Of a stretch of DNA of 10,497 bases, positions 5,862 to 10,497 are shown in pieces. This DNA is from Polyrhizophydium stewartii (taxonomy: Eukaryota > Chytridiomycota > Chytridiomycetes > Rhizophydiales), in NCBI GenBank assembly GCA_027604665.1, contig JADGIZ010000656.1, positions 1-10,497 of the forward strand. Direction: 5' to 3'. The position numbers were made by a program, and so were the translations under genes. The notes under the pieces are model-generated. The model was not told where the DNA came from and searched no databases. It was given only the letters and a program-made list of their open reading frames with translations. The first letter of the stretch is position 1; the number at the start of each line of letters is the position of its first letter.

Positions 5862-8800
5862 TCACATTCGCGCAGCCCGCCACTTGAGCAAGGCGTATGC
5901 CGCGATGCGGTAAACCACCGTGAGGACAACGCCCACGGTGATGTAGTACACAAACTTGTCGCTCTCAAAGCCCATGATGTTGTCGTTGCTGGTCAGCAGG
6001 CGCAGCACGTCGCTGCCTGTGCGATAAATGCAGTTGCTCGTCTGCACGTCCTCCTCAGAGCAGGTAAACCGAGCCGAACTGTCAAACTCGCGAATGGCCA
6101 TCAGCCGCGTGAGGTAGGGGATCGGCGAGACACGGTTGAGACGGTCGAGCACCACGGGCATGTTGGACGACAAGATGCCCGACATGACGACAAAGATGCC
6201 GAGGACCGAGTTGGTCAGCGAGACCGAAAAGCCAACGTGGGTGACGATGGAGCAGAATGCAATGCCAATGGTCTCGCCGACGTTGACGAAGCAAAAGACG
6301 GCCAGCGACATACAGAAAAAGTTGCCGACCGTAGTGTTGATGCCAACAATCACCATGGCAAAGACGGTGTAGGCGAGCGACGAGAACATCTCGATCGGGA
6401 TCTCAATCATGTTGTAGGCGAGGAAGAACGGCTCGACCGAGTACGCGCGGTCGGCGTGCTCGTAGAACAAGATCGAGCGCTCGGCGGGGAACTGGGAAAT
6501 GCAGTTGAGCAGGCCGACAAAGATGGCCGAGACGGTTTGCTGCAGCACGCCAAGGCGGTTCTGCACCGAGACCTGGTCGTTGCCCTGGCGCGCAAAGTAG
6601 AGCGCCTGAACAATGCCGAGAGCGAGGACTTGCATAACGCGTGCAACGACAATGTGCGGCTGGCGCACAGTATTGATGAAGGAGCGACGCGCGAGCACAG
6701 GGAACGAGGTCGTGAAAGGCGCGATCTTGCGCAGCTCAAACGCCTTTGGTGGCGCAGCGAGGTCGGCAGACCCACTGCCGTCCGAAACACTGGGGTGCGC
6801 GGCGGCGTCCTTGTCGTTGGAAAAGGGTGAGGCGTCATCGGCGCTATGCGTGGCGATGCCGTGCATGCGCCAGTGGCTGACGAGCGCGTCGACCTGGGCC
6901 CGGGTCCTGCGCTCGGCCTCCTCGTCGCGCAGATCGACCGAGCTCACGTCGAGCACAAAGTCGGCCGGGTTGGTCAGCGTCGGGAGCTTGTGGCCGAGCG
7001 CCGCAAAGTGCTGCGTCATGCGGCGTGCAGGGCCTGAGAAGGCGACGCGGCCACCGCGGGTCAGAAGAACAATGTTGTCGAACATGGTGTAAATGTCGCT
7101 GCGCGGCTGGTGGATCGAGCAGATGATGGTGCGGCCCGTGGCTGCAATCTGTTTGAGCGAGACCATGATGTGGTGGGCGGTGAAGGCGTCGAGGCCGCTC
7201 GTGGGCTCGTCAATCACAAGCACACTCGGGTCGGTGAGCATCTGCACGCCGATGCTGAGGCGACGCTTCTCGCCGCCGGAAAGACCCTTTTTGCTCTCAT
7301 CGCCGACAATCGTGTTGGCGCAGTGGCGCAGCCCAAGCAGATTGAGAACCTCTTCGGCGCGGTCCGCCTTTTGCGGCATTGTCCAGTCCGAGGGCAGGCG
7401 CAGGCGCGCAGCAAAGTGCAGCGTCTCGCGGCACGTGAGGGCAGGCAGCAAGTGGTCGTCGCTCTGGCGCACAAACGAGCACACAGACGCGATGCGAGCT
7501 GGATTCGACTCGGCGATGCCGTTAAAGAGAACCTGGCCTGTCTGCTTGAGATCCGACATGGCGCCGCTGCGAAGGCGGCGCGCTGTCAGAACCGAGAGCA
7601 ACGTCGACTTGCCAGTGCCGCTGCCGCCCATGATGATGGTGAGCTCGCCGGCAGGGAAATCGGCAGTAATATCCTCGAGGAGGGTCTTTTTGGTCGACTG
7701 CCTTCCGGGGATGAGCGAACGCGTAATGAGCTCGAGGTGAATGCTCTGGACTTGCACGTCAATCTTCTCGATTGCGTGCACGCCCTTTGCGCTCTCGCCG
7801 CCGTCAGCACTGGTGCCGCTCTGCCGAGACGAGCCGACCTTGATGGACGACTTGACGGCGCCGGCATGCTTGTTGAGGTCAAAGGATAGCAGCTGAAGCA
7901 GCACGGTGCCGGAGACCAGGAAGAAGGCGAAGATGGCGCAGAGCATCAATGGCGGGACAACGTAGTCGTCAACGGCGATGGCCAGCGACTTGAGGACTGC
8001 GTTGCCGTCGCACGGGCGGCCCACGTCGGCGCACGCATAGACGTTGCCCGAGAACTCGTTTGTGGCCAAAAGCCGGAACTCGTAGGTCATGAATGAGATC
8101 TTGCTGATCCAGCGCAGGTACACGGGGATGGCGTCGAGCTGGACAAAGAAGCCCGTCGAGAACGAGAAGAAGGTGTACATGGCGTTTCCAATGAGCGACG
8201 CTGTCGCAAAGTCGCGCGCAATGGCAACGCAAAACTGCGCGTAGGCGACAATCACAAAGTGCGCGAGGATGTTGGCGAGCGCAAAGCGGCCAAAGTGCAC
8301 GGCGAGGTCGTCGGTGCGCATGCCCATCATAAAATACATGAGGATGGCGTAAATGAGCGGGAACAGGACATTGAAGGGAAGCTGGGACGTAAACTGGCCA
8401 AAAACGTATGGAACCACGCCGTACATGTGGTCGGCGCGTTCGCGGTCAAAGACCTTCATGTCGCCGCAGAGCTTGTAAATGACGAAGATGAGCATGAGAT
8501 AGGTTTGCATCGAGGTGGCAATGTAGAGAGCAGCGCGGCGCGACAGGACGCCCGGAAGAGTGTCCTCGAGCCTGAAGAAGATATAGCCGAACACGAGGCC
8601 GACAATGATTGCCTCGGCGAGGTTTCCCCACAGCGACAGGTTGTCGCGCAGCAGGTTTTTCCACGAACGGCGGGTCAGGATGGCGCACTGGGCCAGGAAG
8701 CCTGCGCCAGAGCCGCCAGCGTTGGTGGGCGGCACGTTTGCGGTCTCGATGACGACGCCTGTGGCCGGGTCCGTCGAGTTGCGGCGGCCGGCTGCATTGG

Positions 8801-10167
8801 GCTCCTTGGCATCAGCGGCGGTCGCCATTGGGAGCGATCGGCGACGTGCCTCGAGCGAGCGCCTGCGGATGCTCTCGACGGCGCGGCTCTCGGGAAGCTG
8901 GAAGTCGCGGTTCTTTCCAGAGGCCACGGCGACGGCCCAGGACTTGACGAGCGAGTCGACGACGGCGCGCGACTTGTCCTCCGAGTCCGCATCGCGGTTG
9001 TCGATGGAGCACACGTCAATGAGCGCATCGGCCGGGTTGGTGTTCTCGGGGATGCGGTGGCCAAGTGATTCAAAGTAGCTGAGCGCAGTCTGGCCGCCCT
9101 GGCCGGCGTAGACCGTGCGGCCTTTGGACAGCAGGATAATCGAGTCGAAGAGGCGGAAGATGTCGCTGCGGGGCTGGTGGATGGACACGAAGACAGTGCG
9201 GCCCTTGCGCGAGAGATTCACGAGGGTCTCGATCAGGTTGTAGGACGTGAACGAGTCGAGGCCGGTCGTCGGCTCGTCCATGAAAATAACCGAGGGGTTG
9301 AGCAGCAGCTGGCAGCCGACGGACACGCGGCGCTTCTCGCCGCCCGAGATGCCCTTTCGCCAGTCGTCGCCAATGATGGTGTCGGCGCACTCCTTGAGGC
9401 CCAGCTCGAGAATAACCTGCTCGACGAGATCAAACTTTTCGCTCGTCGGCATGGAGCTGGGCAGGCGCAGCTCCGCGCAGTATCGCAGCGTCTCGCGGAC
9501 CGTGAGGTACGGCATCAAGTGGTCTGCGGGGGCACAGGCGGCGCGGTGGTCACGGCCCAGGCGTCAGCATGCTGCTGTTTGGCCGCCACGCGGCCACAGG
9601 ACCGCGCGTGGCGCTGCAACGGCAGGGACGTGGTGCACACCGTGCTGCTGGACGTATGCGACTGAGCCGTTGTCGAAGAAGGGCTGGGGGTCGCGGCCGT
9701 CGAAGAGGATCGAGCCCGTGAGCGTCGCATTGTGGATGCGGCCGGCAAGGGCGTGCAACAGCGTGGTCTGGTGCGGCATGGCGCGGCGGGCGGCCGACGT
9801 CAGCAGGCGGCCTCGGGGATTCGTGCGGAGCTTTCACGCGGAGGCGACTGGCGATCGGGCTGGCGGGCACGCCCGGGCGGCCGCCGCGGCAGAGGCAGCG
9901 ACGGAAGCAGCGGCAGAGGCGGCGGCCGGCCTCGAGGGTACGCGGGCGCGGCGCGGCGGTCGGCGGACGCACCTTGCCGGAGCCCGAGGCTCCCATAATG
10001 GCGATCACCTGTCCTGGCGAGGCGGAGAACGAGACGTCATTGAGCACCTGAGCGCGCGGCGGGCGTCGGCCGGTGACGAGGTCGAGCGGAGTGCGCGGAG
10101 CCGTGACCGCGACGGCGAGTCCGCGCGCGGCCACGGCGACCGGCGCAACAGCCTTGAAGTCGATCAT
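5862..10167 (-). CDS. Full-size ABCG transporter, (NBD-TMD)x2, YOL075C-like, three exons
   Basis: Exons on the minus strand are 10167-9973, 9767-9641 and 9523-5862, giving 1327 residues. Half 1 has Walker A GASGSGKT (59-66), the Q-loop at Q106, signature ISGGEKRR (166-173), Walker B FMDEPTTGLDS (D190, E191), H-loop H223, and membrane segments from about 405 to 655. Half 2 has Walker A GGSGTGKS (740-747), signature LSGGEKRR (855-862), Walker B VIDEPTSGLDA (D879, E880), H-loop H911, and membrane segments from about 1064 to 1320. NBD before TMD and the SIHQPRSDI and TNPAD motifs mark ABCG/WHITE. Both sites are canonical, unlike yeast PDR pumps with one degenerate site, so it fits the YOL075C-like fungal group better. 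It is likely a membrane exporter; the substrate is unknown. A basic Arg/Ser linker lies at about 325-345. The ATG at 10167 sits about 12 residues before the first NBD strand. The frame continues to an ATG at 10428, but that extension is Arg/Pro-rich and unlike coding sequence. Confidence 0.92.
9524..9640 (-). other. ABC transporter intron 2 (117 nt)
   Basis: Minus strand GTGTGC donor at 9640, CTGAC at 9567-9563 and CAG ending at 9524, phase 1. Removal joins the Q-loop to the next strand, YVQQHDHLMPYLTVRETL, as in ABCG proteins. Confidence 0.9.
9768..9972 (-). other. ABC transporter intron 1, inside Walker A (205 nt)
   Basis: Minus strand GTGCGT donor at 9972, CTGAC at 9803-9799 and CAG ending at 9768, phase 0. 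It splits the first P-loop between its Lys and Thr (GASGSGK / TTLLHALAGR). It is the longest intron in the window and holds a GC-rich imperfect repeat (GCGGCAGAGGC at 9886-9896 and 9910-9920 on the plus strand). Confidence 0.92.
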
Positions 10168-10256
10168 GGCGGGCGTGCGCGGATGAGGGCAAGCTCGCTG
10201 CCGGCCCCGCCCCGCCGGTGCTTCTTCGGCCGCTCGGCCAAATCGGCGTCGGACAT
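10164..10256 (-). other. uORF overlapping the ABC transporter start codon (ATGA)
   Basis: An ATG at 10256 on the minus strand opens a 30-codon frame starting MSDADLAERPKKHRRG. Its TGA (10166-10164) overlaps the transporter ATG (10167-10165) as ATGA. No GT donor inside it could link it to the transporter frame, so it is either a leader ORF or non-coding. The sequence looks fairly protein-like, but this is weak evidence. Confidence 0.3.
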
Positions 10257-10426
10257 AAGCTGAGCCGAGCCGAGGGCGGAGGCGGAAGCGGTGCCACAAC
10301 GCACCGGCCGCACCGAGTCGGCCGCGGCGAGGGCAGACACAAGGCGCTCGGGCTGGCATTGGACCACGCGGCATCGCAGGCGAGCTGTGGTCGTCGCTGG
10401 GTCGCCGCACGGGCCGCTGCGTGAGC
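10168..10426. promoter_or_regulatory. Upstream region of the ABC transporter gene
   Basis: This 259-bp, very GC-rich stretch precedes the transporter ATG and must hold its promoter and leader. No TATA or CCAAT box is apparent. If the candidate plus-strand start at 10427 is real, this is a shared divergent promoter. Confidence 0.4.
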
Positions 10427-10497
10427 ATGACGGGCGTCAGCGGCGCATCGGCCTCGAGCTCGATGATCGACGGGCTGCTTCGTGTGCTGACGCTGAT
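10427..10497 (+). CDS. Possible 5' end of a divergent gene, cut by the window edge
   Basis: An ATG at 10427 opens a frame to the window end encoding MTGVSGASASSSMIDGLLRV and three more residues, with G or C at most third positions. The product is not recognised. With only 23 codons this is a suggestion: it may be chance, and a CTGAC at 10487-10491 could equally belong to an intron. Confidence 0.25.
   Translation, partial: MTGVSGASASSSMIDGLLRVLTL

Noticed and set aside
5571..6830. Long plus-strand open frame (about 419 codons) opposite pirin and the transporter
   Set aside because: It is antisense to two genes with strong family motifs. Its product is rich in His, Asp, Arg and Val with no domain, as expected for the shadow of GC-rich coding DNA.
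9886..9920. Tandem repeat in transporter intron 1
   Set aside because: Only an 11-base unit repeats once at a 24-base offset, in GC-rich DNA; too weak to call a repeat array.
3162..10167. Bacterial operon (pyrC - pirin - ABC transporter)
   Set aside because: All three genes have spliceosomal introns, there are no ribosome binding sites before the starts, and the gaps are 127-190 bp. The genes are eukaryotic neighbours.
5862..10167. Classical PDR-type drug pump
   Set aside because: Both NBDs have canonical Walker A and SGGEKRR signatures, and the WHITE-like motifs fit the YOL075C-like group better. Drug export is not shown by sequence.
9247..10263. Plus-strand open frame of about 338 codons over the transporter 5' end
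   Set aside because: It crosses exons and both introns of the transporter antisense. Its Ala/Arg/Gly-rich product reflects base composition.
10168..10428. N-terminal extension of the transporter from an in-frame ATG at 10428
   Set aside because: The added 87 residues are Arg/Pro-rich with no conserved feature. The ATG at 10167 sits where family N-termini usually begin.
1..10497. tRNA, rRNA, CRISPR arrays and transposable elements
   Set aside because: No cloverleaf boxes, regular spaced repeats, terminal repeats or transposase/reverse transcriptase motifs were seen on either strand.

Overview
The window looks like nuclear DNA of a GC-rich, intron-containing eukaryote with a compact genome, most likely a fungus. 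Four spliced genes fill about 10 kb, with only 121 to 190 bp between neighbours where both ends are visible. Introns are mostly 50-205 nt with GT-AG ends, and a CTGAC-type branch point recurs just upstream of the acceptors. A stand-alone class II dihydroorotase of the yeast URA4 kind and a full-length two-NBD ABCG transporter of the fungal YOL075C kind support a fungus. A ZZZ3-like SANT+ZZ protein points away from ordinary ascomycete yeasts and toward an early-diverging (chytrid-like) lineage. The lineage is inference and no species is claimed.

Layout. (1) Plus strand, left edge to 3040: a nine-exon gene for a ZZZ3-like chromatin protein. It has a disordered Ala/Met/Gly-rich N-terminus, a coiled coil, two tandem SANT/Myb repeats and a C-terminal ZZ zinc finger. 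Its start may lie left of the window. (2) Minus strand, 4588-3162: a five-exon dihydroorotase gene with every catalytic residue intact, convergent with gene 1. (3) Minus strand, 5671-4716: a two-exon pirin gene with an intact iron site. (4) Minus strand, 10167-5862: a three-exon full-size ABCG transporter with two canonical ATPase sites. (5) At the right edge, a weak candidate for the first codons of a divergent plus-strand gene (10427 onward).

The genes are not an operon. Each has its own introns, and their roles differ: chromatin reading, pyrimidine synthesis, an iron-binding cupin, and membrane transport. Frame changes inside each gene are explained by introns whose removal restores family motifs exactly and keeps every total divisible by three, so none looks like a pseudogene.

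The most interesting points are the ZZZ3-like protein itself, the two SANT repeats that carry a phase-0 intron at the same residue (one of them GC-AG), and small features in the gene leaders (inverted repeats and uORFs). I did not find a clearly novel multi-gene system.
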